From: Athripsodes cinereus
Lineage: Eukaryota; Arthropoda; Insecta; Trichoptera; Leptoceridae
NCBI GenBank assembly: GCA_947579605.1
Contig: OX388307.1
Coordinates: 23,537,237-23,601,236, forward strand
Direction of reading: 5' to 3'
Length of the DNA stretch: 64,000 bases
Below are positions 53,721 to 64,000 of this stretch, in pieces (positions within the stretch are counted from its first letter, which is position 1; each line of letters opens with the position of its first letter). The notes under the pieces are model-generated. The model saw nothing but the letters and a program-made list of their open reading frames with translations, was not told the DNA's origin and searched no databases. The translations under genes were made by a program, and so were the position numbers.

Positions 53721-54774
53721 AAAAAAAAATACCATTCTTGTTTTTAGGTCTAACAAAAAAAAATTATGTTGTTTTGTACAAAAGGCATGACTAATTCGAT
53801 GCCAATTTTTTTTAATATATTTAGTTCTCTTTAGACGCTTTTCTGGCTTTCACGCCTTCCAAAAAACGTAACAAAAATACAACCATTCCCGGACTCGGGG
53901 GTCATTTTTGACCCCATATGTGTACATACCTCCACTTCTAGAAATATTAGAGCGACGCAAGTTCGTCACCAGCTGCACCCCATGACGTTATGAGATTACG
54001 TAAGCGCCCAAGATTGCAGGGCCTAAGTCTTCAAAATTATTACTTAGAATTGTGTCGTTGGGGTCATTTTTGACCCCCGATTCCAGCTAAGGGTTAATGT
54101 TGCCTCCGGATCATTTACAGAGAGAATAAGAGCTGCCACATAACTTCACTACTAAGAAGTCTACACTAACTGAGAGTCCTAGAGATACTGGTGTTTAAAC
54201 TGTGTCTCACTGTCCACAAAGCAGCACACCACCCACTGAGCTGTTCCGCTGACGAAAATGTGTGGCGAAGGTTGTGCTCAGCTTCTTCAACTCGTTGAAC
54301 TCAAAAGGGCAAATACCTCTAAATTTGCAGAAAGAAGAAACAAAGTCGCAGCGTCATCTGCCTGGAATAGATTTCCTTCAGACAAAATTGAAAATGCTAC
54401 CATTCAGGAGAAATCACAGCGCCCTTGAAATGGTCATGGATCATTAAACGGCGTCATGTATAATTTGTTCAATCATCATTATTATGTGTGTATATCTCAA
54501 ACATGGAGTACTCTAATAGAAACGTTGTATTTGTAATTAAACAAATTGGCAAAAAAAGCTTGCGTACGCGCATATTAATTAATGGCAGAATTTTGTTTCT
54601 AACAATAAAAAGGTATTTTGTAAAAGTATTTTGTGTAAAATACAAAATACTCAAAAAAAGTATTTCTAATAAAATACAAAATACTTTTTACAAAAAGGTA
54701 TTTGAAATACAACGTATTTTGTATTTGTATTTTAAATACTTTTATTTCAAATACGTCACATCTCTGATGACGAC

Positions 54775-55260
54775 ATCTCGTCGCGTTGACTATTTTACTA
54801 TATACATTTACACACATTACACAATAAACATATATATTCACAATTTGGTTAGACACACAGTCTTTGCATTATTATCTTAACAATCATACAACATTATTAA
54901 ATAACAACACAGTGTGTAGGCTCGCGTCTCGGTACAGCGACGCTGTGGTGTAGGTACGCGAGGCCACACTGGCCGGCTGTATATGCAAGCGCGTGTCATG
55001 CACACACACTCGGACCCGCAAAATTAGGAAAAACATTTTAAATTCTGTAACTCTTGTTACAGACATCTCATCTCCTCGACCCTGGTACCATTATACGCAG
55101 AATCGAGAGAGCTTTCTAGTGATATAACACACATGATTCTAATCTCAATATTCGAATTAATCAGTTTTTTCCCAATTTTGCGGTTCGCCGGCCGTCGATA
55201 CCACTGTATCGCATGATCTGTAGGTAGGGGACGCGCGCTACCCAGCCAGTGCTAGGTACA
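54775..55260. other. Spacer continuing the LTR-like segment
   Basis: Removing the nest joins this stretch to 51199 through ATGACGAC. A CG-rich patch lies at 54915-55015. No coding region was recognised. Confidence 0.4.
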
Positions 55261-55294
55261 CACACGTCGAGGGGAGCTACGTTCGATACAACGG

Positions 55295-56215
55295 CCGTCC
55301 ATGAGAATTTGATCTACATGTTCAAGCCATGTAGTTCTCGGACGCCCGCGCTTCCTCACACCCCTCCTTTCAGCCAAGTATATCCTCTTTGTCATTCTTT
55401 CCTCTTTCATTCGTTCCACATGACCAAACCATCTCAATTTATTTACACGCATTCTATCCACAACACTCCTCTTGCATCCACTCATTCTTCTAATATCCTC
55501 GTTCCTCACTCTATCCCGCAACGTTTTACCAACCATCCTCCTCAGCGATCTCATCTCCACAGCATTTATTCCACTTTCGTCCTTCTTTAACCATGTCCAC
55601 GTTTCGCTTGCACACATAAGTCTCGGTACCAGGATGGTATTGTGCACTAGCAATTTTGCCATGTTCGACACATTTTCATTGCTGACAATGGGTCGAAGTG
55701 CACCGTTAATCCTAGCACCGGCTACTTTTCTTCTTTCGATATCCTTGTCACATCTTCCATCCCTAGCAAACAAACTTCCTAAATATACATACCTACTCGT
55801 CCACTTGCTCCAAACATTCATTTTCAACCTTTATTTCGCATATTGTTCTATCAATCTCTCTTTCAAAAACCAGCACTTTCGTCTTTGTCACATTCATTTT
55901 CATCCCATTCATACTACAACTATCATACAGCTGACACAGTTTTTTGTAAATCACATTCACTCTCAGCCATTAAAACCAAATCATCAGCATACATCAATGC
56001 ATTCACATTCATTCAGTTCAACGCCAACATCAATCTCTTTCAAAGGACGCATACAGTAGTCGAAGAATAGGTTGAACAGCCACGGAGACATGACACAACC
56101 TTGCTTCACTCTTTTGGTGAGGGTATACCACTCCGAGAGGGTATTGTTTACCCTCACACAAGCGGAGCTCCCCACGTAGAGCGAAGAATTTGCGTGGATC
56201 AACTGGCTGCTCACT
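55295..56215 (-). pseudogene. RTE-like LINE, RT palm to near C-terminus
   Basis: Minus-strand pieces: SSACVRVNNTLSEWYTLTKR and VKQGCVMSPWLFNL, then ALMYADDLVLMAESE (YADD intact, near 55985-55960), a frame change, YLGSLFARDGRCDKDIERRK, CASETWTWLKKDE, LRWFGHVERMKEERMTKR and RKRGRPRTTWLEHVDQIL. Both ends are cut off. It belongs to the same family as 30299-32580 but a different subfamily. Confidence 0.75.
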
Positions 56216-56740
56216 AGGGTGGAACACTTTTGTATGAAAAAACTTTTTTTTTCGAATGTCGAATTGGAATACCAGGCAAAAGTTGCCTTAACGCCCGTAT
56301 TCACCAAGAAATACTGAGCGTTCGATCAGCTCAAATTACGATCAACGTCAAAATTGGTATTCACCAACATATTTTAGGCTCCCTCAGCGTGATTTGAGTG
56401 AAAATTTCCCTCAAATTTGATCGGCTAATTGAGGTGGATTAACTTTTGTTCAGCGTCGATCTGTCAAAATTATTCTATAATGTCCGCCATACTTGTTTCG
56501 TATTGTTGGCGTTTTATTTACAATTTATTGAATATATTTTTGTAGGCGGCATGTAATAATTTATATATATGTATATTTATAAATAAATTATTTAATTAAT
56601 TAATTAATTTATTTATAATGACATATACGGCACAAAGCCATTAAACATATACAAAAAAATTACAAATAGTTCAATGCAATACAACAATCCTTTCAATCGC
56701 AGTCGCACTTTCTTATCACATATAAAAGGCACCGTCAACG
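56216..56740. other. Spacer with ATTCACCAA direct repeats
   Basis: CGTATTCACCAAGAAA and GGTATTCACCAACAT, with GATCAGCTCAAATT / CTCAAATTTGATCGG, suggest the subterminal part of a decayed DNA transposon. It is too short to classify. Confidence 0.35.
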
Positions 56741-56749
56741 TAGGTCAGA

Positions 56750-57305
56750 CTTCTGGGAACCATAAAAGACAGCTCGCTAACTTTAGAGAAGCACATTAGT
56801 TCTCTTGTCAGTGCTTGTTTCTTTCAGCTGCGGCAAATTGGGATGATAAAAAGGTGTCTCACATTAGACGCTAAGAAGTCACTAATTGTGGCTCTGGTAA
56901 TATCCAGACTAGGATATTGTAACAGTATTTTAGTGGGATTACCTGCTTGTCAGATCGATAGGCTGCAATCAGTTTTGAAGTCCGCTGCACGTGTTATCTT
57001 TGGAGTACAAAGGTGTACACGTATGACTCCACTTTTAAAGCAATTTCATTGGCTACCAGTGGAGACTATAGTGCAGTCCAAAGTGTGAATGTTAGTTTAT
57101 AAGGCACAGAATGAGAATGCCCCAGTTTATATTGCTGAATTGTGCAGGTTGAAATATCAAGAAATGAGCCCGCAGAGGAGAATTTTAACTAATTATGAGG
57201 ATAGAGCCTTTTGTGTGGCGGGACCCAACCTCAGGAATGGATTGCCTCGCTAGCGTAGGCAAGCTGCAGATCTTAAGACATTCAGAAAGGCTCTAAAAAC
57301 CTTAT
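56750..57305 (+). pseudogene. L2-like LINE C-terminal fragment
   Basis: Reads HISSLVSACFFQLRQIGMIK, LVISRLGYCNSILVGLP, LQSVLKSAARVIFGVQR and LLKQFHWLPVETIVQSK, then after a stop at about 57086 LVYKAQNENAPVYIAELC and FCVAGPNLRNGLPR. This series is the signature tail of L2/CR1-group LINEs. In-frame stops show that it is dead. Confidence 0.75.
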
Positions 57306-58125
57306 AATTTATTAATTACTATTAAATATTGTATTCTGTTTTATATTACTGACGTGGACCCATATTGTATCCAAAACATTTAATTTAATTCAACATCAGT
57401 GACGGCTTGTTCATATGGACAACGTGGGCAATGACCCGCCTATCATTTTATTGTAATCATAAAACAATATCAGAAAAATATTTAAATATAAAAAATAATA
57501 ATTCTATTACGATGCAATCTATAAATAGCGTATTTCTGCGCTGCATAGTATTGTATAATATACATATCTGTTGCAAGTTGCATACTGACACACATATAAA
57601 TAAGTATGTATGTATAAATGTAACGCTTCAGTCTTGTCACCTAGTAGTAGTACTGTGATATCGGGACAATTTTTGAGTTGCCCAACGAATGTATGAAGAT
57701 TTTAAGTAGGTAGTTACATGCTTACTGTTTTTTTATATAAAGATTTTAGTGATATCCGGACAACTTCTCAGCTTGCCCATTGGGAAATAATCTCAAATGT
57801 TATAATAGTCAAAAGGCAGCAAAGTTAAGAGGCAAAAGGGACAATACATAATACTTCTTAACAAATATAGTTGTGCACATTATCAATGGTTAGCCAAATA
57901 CATTTATTTTTATTTGTTTGTTTTATCCCTTTTGATCCCTATTGAATTGCATCGAAATGCAAGTTAGACACATGTGTAATATTCGATACAAATAATAGAT
58001 TGACGTGTGTTTGCTGTGCTGATGATTCAAAAATATAAATCTCCTTACCTACTAATAAATTAATATCTATTTTTTCGCTATCTAACTAACTCACTAACTA
58101 TACCTAAGTAAATTCCTATTTCATC
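57306..58125. other. Spacer
   Basis: No gene was recognised. GTTCATATGGACAACGTGGG (57408) and CCGGACAACTTCTCAGCTTG (57755) are vaguely similar and could be remnants of one element. Confidence 0.45.
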
Positions 58126-58127
58126 AG

Positions 58128-58695
58128 TGTGGCGAAATCGTGTCTGTCTTCCCGCCTTTAGTAATTAATCATTGTATTTATAATATAGTACCTATTATAC
58201 ATGTACCCCTTTCAACGTATGGTGAAATCAAAAAGAGAACGTGGATCACGTGGGCATTCTCTGGGGCAGCACCAAAACCTTGTGGAGGGGTGGTTACAGA
58301 GCGGGGAGGACATGCGCAGTAGCGACCCCTGAGCGAGCGCCCCTTACTACCATCTACCAAGTCAGCACTGATATTATTCATCATCTGAACTTCATCGGAA
58401 CAACATCGACTCTGATGGACCACTAAGCAGTACTGTCCCCACAATCACAACGAGAGGCGACTTCTGGAAATACCCAATATAAGACATTCTCTGCCATACC
58501 ATCCTCAGCCGAGGCAGGGTCTGAAGCAACCACCAACAGATTCCGTAATAGATTTCCGATAAATTTTTAAAAACCATACAAATTCATGCTTATGTTTTTC
58601 TTTTTTTTGTTTTGTCTTTAGAATATATTAATTTTTTTGTTAAACCTGTACTCATGTTTTATTTCTCAGCCATCTCATTCTTCCGATCCATGTCA
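58128..58695 (+). mobile_element. 5' LTR of a Ty3/gypsy element (left border uncertain)
   Basis: The right border is fixed by the primer-binding site starting at 58698, two bases after ...TGTCA. The left border is guessed at TGTGGCG (58128), because the 3' LTR lies outside the window and cannot be compared. The segment has a GC-rich patch at 58230-58350. Confidence 0.5.
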
Positions 58696-58697
58696 AT

Positions 58698-58715
58698 TGG
58701 CGCCCAACGTGGGGC
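58698..58715 (+). promoter_or_regulatory. Primer-binding site, tRNA-Lys type
   Basis: TGGCGCCCAACGTGGGGC is the exact complement of the 3' end, including CCA, of insect tRNA-Lys as I know it. Reverse transcription of the gypsy element would start here. Confidence 0.85.
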
Positions 58716-59552
58716 CGTTCCAGCAAGCGAGTTGGAGAATCCACGACCCGTTACACTAATATTATTTTCTTTTCAGAGTAGTTTTAGTTTACATTATATT
58801 TTTAAAAGTACATTATGTTATGTGTATTTACTGATTTGAACATATTCAATTGAAATTTTTCTTATGCTTGGTTAATTTATAGGGTATAATTGCATATTCC
58901 TTTTGTTATAAATGAAAAATATTTACGTTTGTGTACATAAAAACAACCCAAATGCTAACATTAACTACGAAATTAATAGGTATAATAGTATGACGCCCCT
59001 TATTCGTATTGATATATTTCGATATTATTGCGCAATACTTGTTTTAAGTAGTGAATGAATCGTATTAGCGTAAACGTTTGTATAACGAAATTGATTTCAA
59101 GGTCATTGCAACGATGGAATAAAATAATTTACGTAACCATATTTATAAAATTTAGGTTTTACTACGAATGGAGTTTTTCAACTATATTTTTTTTCCCCAT
59201 TATTATGTACCTGTGTTGATATATTGTTTCTATGTTGAATTTTATTGACAATTATGATGTATTATTTTGGTGCTGTTGAAACTTTTTGATAAAAGAAACG
59301 GAATTTCACAATGGTTGTGCAATTCTGTTATGTAGATCACTCACATTGAAATTATTTCTATTATAAATTGTAATATTTGATGCCACTGGAAGCACACCTA
59401 TTTTAATTATTATTGGAAAAATACGTCTGCGAAAAATAAAGAAAAGAATCGGAAAACAACATGATTGTTTTGTTTTGTAGGAGATTTTGTTTTTTTTATT
59501 GTTTCTAGTATTTGAAATTTATTATATTTTTATCGTACATATGTAATTACAA

Positions 59553-60683
59553 ATGAGTTGGACAGCTGAAACGGTTGTGTCAGTCGTGGAGCTTTGGTTG
59601 GGCGTTCAGGTTATTCTTGCGACTATTTGGTTGTTATATCATTTAATTCGTCATCCTAAAGATATATTTATAACTATACTTATAGTAGGAATGGCACTAG
59701 CATATTATTTTTTTGATTACATACAATGCAAAATTTTTAGTATGGCTATGGATAATATCTGTATACTAGGAACTGGATTTTTCTTTATTGTGTTGTTTGT
59801 GATTGCTAAATTAGTGGATGTATTTAAACCCAAAACGGCACCTGTGAATTCCGTACCTTTACCAACATCGGGTTCAATACCTAACTTATCTCAGGGTTCA
59901 ACGCCGAACCCCCCACTTATTCCACCATCGGCTCCTTCACTTACACCCACAGTCCCAAAGGTACCGAAACATGAAAAGGAAGAAAACCCTTACAATACAT
60001 ACCCTATCGAACGAACATGCTCCAGCATACATATGGGATGGGATGATACCTTTTCAGGTCGACCTGAACAAAATCTAGAAGAGTTTTTACGTAGGGGAGA
60101 AAGTTATTTCTTGACCAGAGGCATATACGGGGAACAACGTGTTAAGGAGGCTCTTAGTCGGCTGGGAGGGGAAGCGAAATCTTGGTGGAATCGTCTGGGA
60201 TGCAACGGCTGCGACTGGGAGTTTTTTAAAAACATTTTGTTAAGTCGTTATGGAGTGAAAGATGCGTACGGCTCCTTGGTGTCCAACTTTTATGGTGATC
60301 ACCAGCATACAAACGAGAGCGGCTCGTTGTTCTTAGAACGAAAACGTGCTTTATATAACAGATTATACGCAATCGAAGTAACACCGGATATAAGTAGAAA
60401 TATTGTAAATATGATGTCACCCCGTTACAGAGACTTAGTAGTGGCGTCGGGAAAGTATGAGTTTAAAGATGTCGAAGATATGGTCAGGAGAATGGACTTT
60501 CCCTCGGGTATAGTATTTACTACTCCGAATAGAGAGTCTACGCCTCGAACCGAGCGACTTCCCCGATGCCAATATTGTCCAGGACGACATTTTAACAAAG
60601 ATTGTGAGGAAAGGAATAGGTATTTGCGGTCTTTAAACGTGTCCCGCCCGAGAGGGGTAGCCGGCCATCTTGCTCGGGCTTAA
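59553..60683 (+). CDS. Gag-like protein with hydrophobic N-terminus
   Basis: 376 residues, unbroken, ATG at 59553. The first ~90 residues hold three long hydrophobic stretches (WLGVQVILATIWLLYHLI, IFITILIVGMALAYYFF and ICILGTGFFFIVLFVIAKLV), which look like membrane segments and are not usual in Ty3/gypsy Gag. A Pro/Ser-rich linker follows. A retrotransposon-gag domain begins at about 170 (FSGRPEQNLEEFLRRGESYF, EALSRLGGEAKSWWNRLG). A zinc-knuckle-like CQYCPGRHFNKDC (CX2CX3HX4C, one residue shorter than the norm) is near 345. Pol follows in the -1 frame. Confidence 0.8.
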   Translation: MSWTAETVVSVVELWLGVQVILATIWLLYHLIRHPKDIFITILIVGMALAYYFFDYIQCKIFSMAMDNICILGTGFFFIVLFVIAKLVDVFKPKTAPVNSVPLPTSGSIPNLSQGSTPNPPLIPPSAPSLTPTVPKVPKHEKEENPYNTYPIERTCSSIHMGWDDTFSGRPEQNLEEFLRRGESYFLTRGIYGEQRVKEALSRLGGEAKSWWNRLGCNGCDWEFFKNILLSRYGVKDAYGSLVSNFYGDHQHTNESGSLFLERKRALYNRLYAIEVTPDISRNIVNMMSPRYRDLVVASGKYEFKDVEDMVRRMDFPSGIVFTTPNRESTPRTERLPRCQYCPGRHFNKDCEERNRYLRSLNVSRPRGVAGHLARA

Positions 60684-60742
60684 GAAGTAATCAAAACGGC
60701 GTTTTTAACAATACAACCACGGAAAGTTCAATAGTAACTAGA

Positions 60743-63700
60743 GTGCGAACAGATATATTATCTAGTACAGACTCACGCACATATCACAGAGATATAATTA
60801 CACTTATAGATTCTGCGGCTTCCCATAATATAATTCATAAATCATTAATAAAAGATTCTCCAATACGATGTGATGTAGAAAATTTATATACAGGGGCTGC
60901 AACTGGTAGATTACATGTGGATGGTGAAATCATATTAAATATTTGTATAGCGGGAGTCACGATGCAGGTAAAGTTTTTAGTTGTTGACTCAATTAGAGAA
61001 AAATTAATCTTGGGATATAAGTGGTTGAAGTCGCAGGGTGCGGTTATAGATTTTATGAGAAATACTTTACATTTTGGCCTCGAATCTAGATCAACAGTAC
61101 ATTTGGTTCCTATGAAATGTCGGGAAAGTATTGGGGAAGTAAAGTTTCCGGACATAAGTAAATTAAACAAGAGTGAAAGGGAGGTCGTTCTTTGTGTTCT
61201 GAAAGAATTCAAAGACCTTTTTACTCCTTATGCAGGTCCGGCCCCACTCACACCGCATAATATTAGGGTCAAGCATAATACACCTATTAGAGTTCCCCCT
61301 TATCGTATGTCAGACAACAAAAAAAGAGTTTTGTATAAAAAAATAGAAGAAATGTTAGCAGATGGTGTCATAGAACCGAGTAAGTCGCTATATAATTTTC
61401 CTATAATTTTAGTACCGAAAAAGGATACGGGTGATTACCGACTATGTATAGATTTCCGTAAATTGAATGAAGTTTCTGAAAATGAACCTTCCGTACTTCC
61501 CGTCATCCAAGAGACCCTTAAAGATTTGGGAGGGGCAAAGTATTTTTCGTGCATTGATCTGAAATCCGGGTATTGGCAGGTCCCTTTAAGCGTGACATCT
61601 AGGAATCTCACAGGTTTTACTACTCCTGATGGTGCTACCTATCACTTTAAGGTTTTGCCCTTCGGTCTAAAGGGGGCCCCAGCGTGTTTCCAGCGTCTTA
61701 TGACTCAGGAAGTATTGGCAGGATACATACGGGAGTTTTGTATAGTCTACTTGGACGATATTGTTATTTTTTCTCCCGATTGGGAAAGTCACTTGCGGCA
61801 TTTAAAATTAGTTCTAGAACGTTTACAACAATTCAACCTACGTTGCGCTCCTGATAAGTGTCAGATTGGTAAGACCGAAATTGAGTATTTAGGACATATT
61901 GTTTCAGCGGATGGTAATCGTCCCAAAGAGTCGTATGGAACTTCGATTGCGTGCTCTCAACCTCCACGGACTCGAAAAGAATTAAGAAAATTCCTTGGTT
62001 TATGTAATTGGGTGCGAGAGTACGTGCCAAAATTTTCCGAAATCGCCGCTCCGCTGACTGACTTACTGAGCACCAAGAAAAGTTTCAAATGGACAGATGA
62101 TGCGGAAACGGCTATGATCAATATAAAACGGGCTATTTCATTACCACTTAAACTCTCTCGACCGGATTTTTCACGACGTTTTATTTTACAAACCGATGCG
62201 AGTCAATTAGGAGTGGGAGCCGTACTATACCAACTCAGGGAAGATGGGAGTAAAGATATAATTTCATACGCTAGTTCCCGATTTAATGATGCGGAAAGAA
62301 AATGGCATTCAAATGAACAAGAAGCCATGGCCGTTGTATGGGCGATAAAGAGATATCGCCCATATCTTGAATCCGGACGTTTTCTGTTGCGCACCGATAA
62401 CCGGGCCGTTACCTGGATGATGAAGGTTAAAAACGAAAAGGCGAAATTTACAAGATGGGCTCTATTGCTTCAGGAGTTTGACTTCGAAATTGAACATTGT
62501 CCAGGTAGCGCTAACGAATTACCTGACTGTTTATCTAGAAATCCACAGGAAGAAGAGGTAGGAGTTAGCGTGGTGGAGCCAGCCGTGTACTTACAAATTG
62601 ATGCGGACGAGTCAACGGTTGTGCCTGACGTAAATCTTCCGGAAGGGCCCGAGAGGAATCTTGTCGATTCAATACGTCAGAACCAAACGACTGATAAAAA
62701 AGTCACGGAAATACTTCATAAGCTTAGGCGTAGGTCATTGCGTTCTTATAAACCCACCACCCCGGCGCAGGAGAAGTACCTTTCAAAATTTATGTTGAAA
62801 AATCATTATTTGTGGTATAAAGAACAGGATACGGCACGTGTAGTTGTTCCCCAAGCGAATCAAACAGAAGTAATAAAATATTATCACGACAGTAATGTGG
62901 CAAATCACCCGGGAATAAAAGAGACATTAAGGGCTATTCAAAGAAACTATTATTGGGCGGGCATGAATCAGGACGTAAGACAATACGTCAGAAGGTGTCT
63001 GATTTGTCTCAGAGCTCGAGGTCGCCCAACAAGGCCGTTGGCACCTCAAGGAGCCTGTCAAGCAAAATATCCCTTCGAGATAATTGCCCTTGACTTGATG
63101 GGTAACTATCCCACGTCCACGAGAGGTAATAAGGCAATATTAGTAGTCACTGATATGTATACACGGTGGGTCGAAGCATTTGCGTTACGTTCCACAAAAG
63201 CCCACATATTAATTAGAAAACTCGAAACGGAAATTTTCCCTCGTTTTGGCTACCCACGCGTGTTGTTGACGGATAATGGTGCGCAGTTCGGGCATAGAGC
63301 CTGGAAGGTGGCTCTTCGTCGGTGGCAATGTATACATTGGACTACGTCCATATATCATCCACGCAGCAATGTAACGGAAAGACGAAACCAGGAGATTAAA
63401 AAAGCATTAAGAATACGCTTGCAGAATAACCCACATCGCTATTGGGAAGACTACCTTAATGAGATTCTCGGTTCCCTTCGAACTCGACAGAATGAGGCCA
63501 TAGGGTGCACTCCAAGCCACGCCCTATTTGGCCTAGAAACCAAACGTCCAGGGGAATGGAAATTGGGCACTGTATCTGACTCGGTTACCCCTGATCAGCG
63601 GGATCGTGGGGTCATAGACGAGGTTATGCGGAAGAATCAGGAGAAATATAGTCGGACGTACGCCCCTGAGTCACATGCCGTGTCCCGTTTTCAGACGGGG

Positions 63701-63913
63701 CAAGAAGTGATGACTAGAGAACACCCATTGTCGAATAAAGCTGCAGGGTTCCACGCGGGATTTGCACCGAAATGGAGTGGTCTCCATAAGATTCTTTTCC
63801 CAGTGGGCCGGGGTCACGTGTACTGGGTGGAGAAGAATGGGAAACCCATCAAAATCCATTCTGACGATCTCAGGCTAGTTTCTGAAGAACCTGAAGATTC
63901 TGGTGCAATGTAA
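60743..63913 (+). CDS. Ty3/gypsy Pol polyprotein
   Basis: 1056 residues counted from a GTG at 60743. There is no early ATG, and the frame stays open upstream through the end of gag, so Pol is probably made by -1 frameshifting from Gag. Order: aspartic protease (LIDSAAS, Asp 23); reverse transcriptase (YRLCIDFRKLN, FSCIDLKSGYWQVPL, LPFGLKGAPACFQ, YLDD at 336-339); RNase H (LQTDASQLGVGAVLYQ, LLRTDNRAV); integrase with HHCC zinc region (HDSNVANH...CLIC, about 715-755) and the D784, D844, E879 triad. The order RT-RNase H-integrase is that of Ty3/gypsy. No stop or frameshift, so potentially functional. No chromodomain and no env are visible before the window ends. Confidence 0.92.
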   Translation: MRTDILSSTDSRTYHRDIITLIDSAASHNIIHKSLIKDSPIRCDVENLYTGAATGRLHVDGEIILNICIAGVTMQVKFLVVDSIREKLILGYKWLKSQGAVIDFMRNTLHFGLESRSTVHLVPMKCRESIGEVKFPDISKLNKSEREVVLCVLKEFKDLFTPYAGPAPLTPHNIRVKHNTPIRVPPYRMSDNKKRVLYKKIEEMLADGVIEPSKSLYNFPIILVPKKDTGDYRLCIDFRKLNEVSENEPSVLPVIQETLKDLGGAKYFSCIDLKSGYWQVPLSVTSRNLTGFTTPDGATYHFKVLPFGLKGAPACFQRLMTQEVLAGYIREFCIVYLDDIVIFSPDWESHLRHLKLVLERLQQFNLRCAPDKCQIGKTEIEYLGHIVSADGNRPKESYGTSIACSQPPRTRKELRKFLGLCNWVREYVPKFSEIAAPLTDLLSTKKSFKWTDDAETAMINIKRAISLPLKLSRPDFSRRFILQTDASQLGVGAVLYQLREDGSKDIISYASSRFNDAERKWHSNEQEAMAVVWAIKRYRPYLESGRFLLRTDNRAVTWMMKVKNEKAKFTRWALLLQEFDFEIEHCPGSANELPDCLSRNPQEEEVGVSVVEPAVYLQIDADESTVVPDVNLPEGPERNLVDSIRQNQTTDKKVTEILHKLRRRSLRSYKPTTPAQEKYLSKFMLKNHYLWYKEQDTARVVVPQANQTEVIKYYHDSNVANHPGIKETLRAIQRNYYWAGMNQDVRQYVRRCLICLRARGRPTRPLAPQGACQAKYPFEIIALDLMGNYPTSTRGNKAILVVTDMYTRWVEAFALRSTKAHILIRKLETEIFPRFGYPRVLLTDNGAQFGHRAWKVALRRWQCIHWTTSIYHPRSNVTERRNQEIKKALRIRLQNNPHRYWEDYLNEILGSLRTRQNEAIGCTPSHALFGLETKRPGEWKLGTVSDSVTPDQRDRGVIDEVMRKNQEKYSRTYAPESHAVSRFQTGQEVMTREHPLSNKAAGFHAGFAPKWSGLHKILFPVGRGHVYWVEKNGKPIKIHSDDLRLVSEEPEDSGAM

Positions 63914-64000
63914 ACAGTTAAAAGTAACTCTTAGAACATATTAAATAGTTGTATATATTGGTATGTAGTACGTAGTAAGTAGCTATTAACATTGATGTAG
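63914..64000. other. 3' untranslated start of the gypsy element
   Basis: 87 bp of AT-rich sequence after the pol stop. No polypurine tract or LTR start is seen, so the 3' LTR lies beyond the window. Confidence 0.6.

Larger units (their letters stand above)
51865..54097 (-). mobile_element. piggyBac relic, middle layer of the nest
   Basis: TTAACCCTTAGC starts at 51865 and its complement ends at 54097, each followed inward by GGAATCG and, nearby, GGGGGTCAAAAATGACCCC. TTAA stands on both outer edges. It contains the mariner and, on the minus strand at 53590-53720, the C-terminal zinc domain of its own lost transposase. Confidence 0.85.
51208..54766. mobile_element. hAT-type element, outer layer of a three-level nest
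   Basis: The ends CAGAGATGTG / CACATCTCTG are flanked by ATGACGAC on both sides (51200-51207, 54767-54774), an exact 8 bp duplication. The subterminal zones are filled with AAATACAAAATAC-type iterations on both sides. Internal sequence (51380-51864 and 54098-54600) has no recognisable transposase. A block of about 90 bp (CTGGACAAAAGTATACATAA...TTGCTTGCAGACAAT) is duplicated at 51441-51607. Confidence 0.9.

Noticed and set aside
57400..57790. A complete TIR element between similar GGACAAC motifs
   Set aside because: The similarity is short and weak and no target duplication was found.

Overview
The window is AT-rich nuclear DNA of an animal, most likely an insect and probably a moth or butterfly. 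The reasons are the small exons with ordinary GT/AG introns, the dense mixture of piggyBac, mariner, hAT, RTE-like, Jockey/CR1-like and Ty3/gypsy elements, tRNA-headed SINEs, and a primer-binding site that matches insect tRNA-Lys. The species assignment is inference; nothing in the sequence names the organism.

Only one spliced gene is visible. It lies on the minus strand (about 24488 down to 14627) and ends in a 2.27 kb exon. The protein has zinc fingers, a tyrosine-recombinase-like core and a Myb/SANT-like C-terminus. It is preceded by small phase-1 exons that have been duplicated in tandem. Its introns hold an intact 5.3 kb LINE with two ORFs, RTE debris and an exact 443 bp tandem duplication that adds one exon.

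Almost everything else is mobile DNA. Region by region: 1-14.6 kb is mostly AT-rich spacer with SINE heads, a 91 bp minisatellite (7 copies), a palindromic MITE, RTE C-terminal fragments and a 195 bp foldback. 14.6-24.5 kb is the recombinase gene with its LINE. 24.6-28.1 kb holds an RTE fragment with target-site duplication and a decayed Jockey-like LINE. 28.1-32.9 kb holds RTE copies and a piggyBac relic; one RTE copy has a 14-16 bp target-site duplication.

33.7-42.9 kb is a head-to-tail dimer of a hAT-like composite unit. Each unit carries the same decayed LINE, and each has later unit-specific insertions, including a twin-primed RTE copy. Each unit therefore serves as the empty site for the other. 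42.9-48.0 kb is a LINE tail split by a TIR element, which contains an intact piggyBac and a pogo-like MITE.

49.2-51.2 kb holds a SINE, a hAT MITE with a perfect 8 bp duplication and an LTR-like promoter segment. 51.2-54.8 kb is a three-level nest, hAT containing piggyBac containing an intact mariner, with 8 bp, TTAA and TA signatures all preserved. 55.3-57.3 kb holds RTE and L2-like fragments. 58.1-64 kb is a Ty3/gypsy element with LTR end, PBS, gag and pol; its 3' LTR lies beyond the window. Its Gag is unusual in beginning with hydrophobic, membrane-like segments.

The elements that look able to encode working enzymes are the LINE at 18.8-24.05 kb, piggyBac at 44.18-47.04 kb, mariner at 52.27-53.56 kb and the gypsy element. 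The rest are fragments or non-autonomous copies that would depend on relatives elsewhere in the genome.
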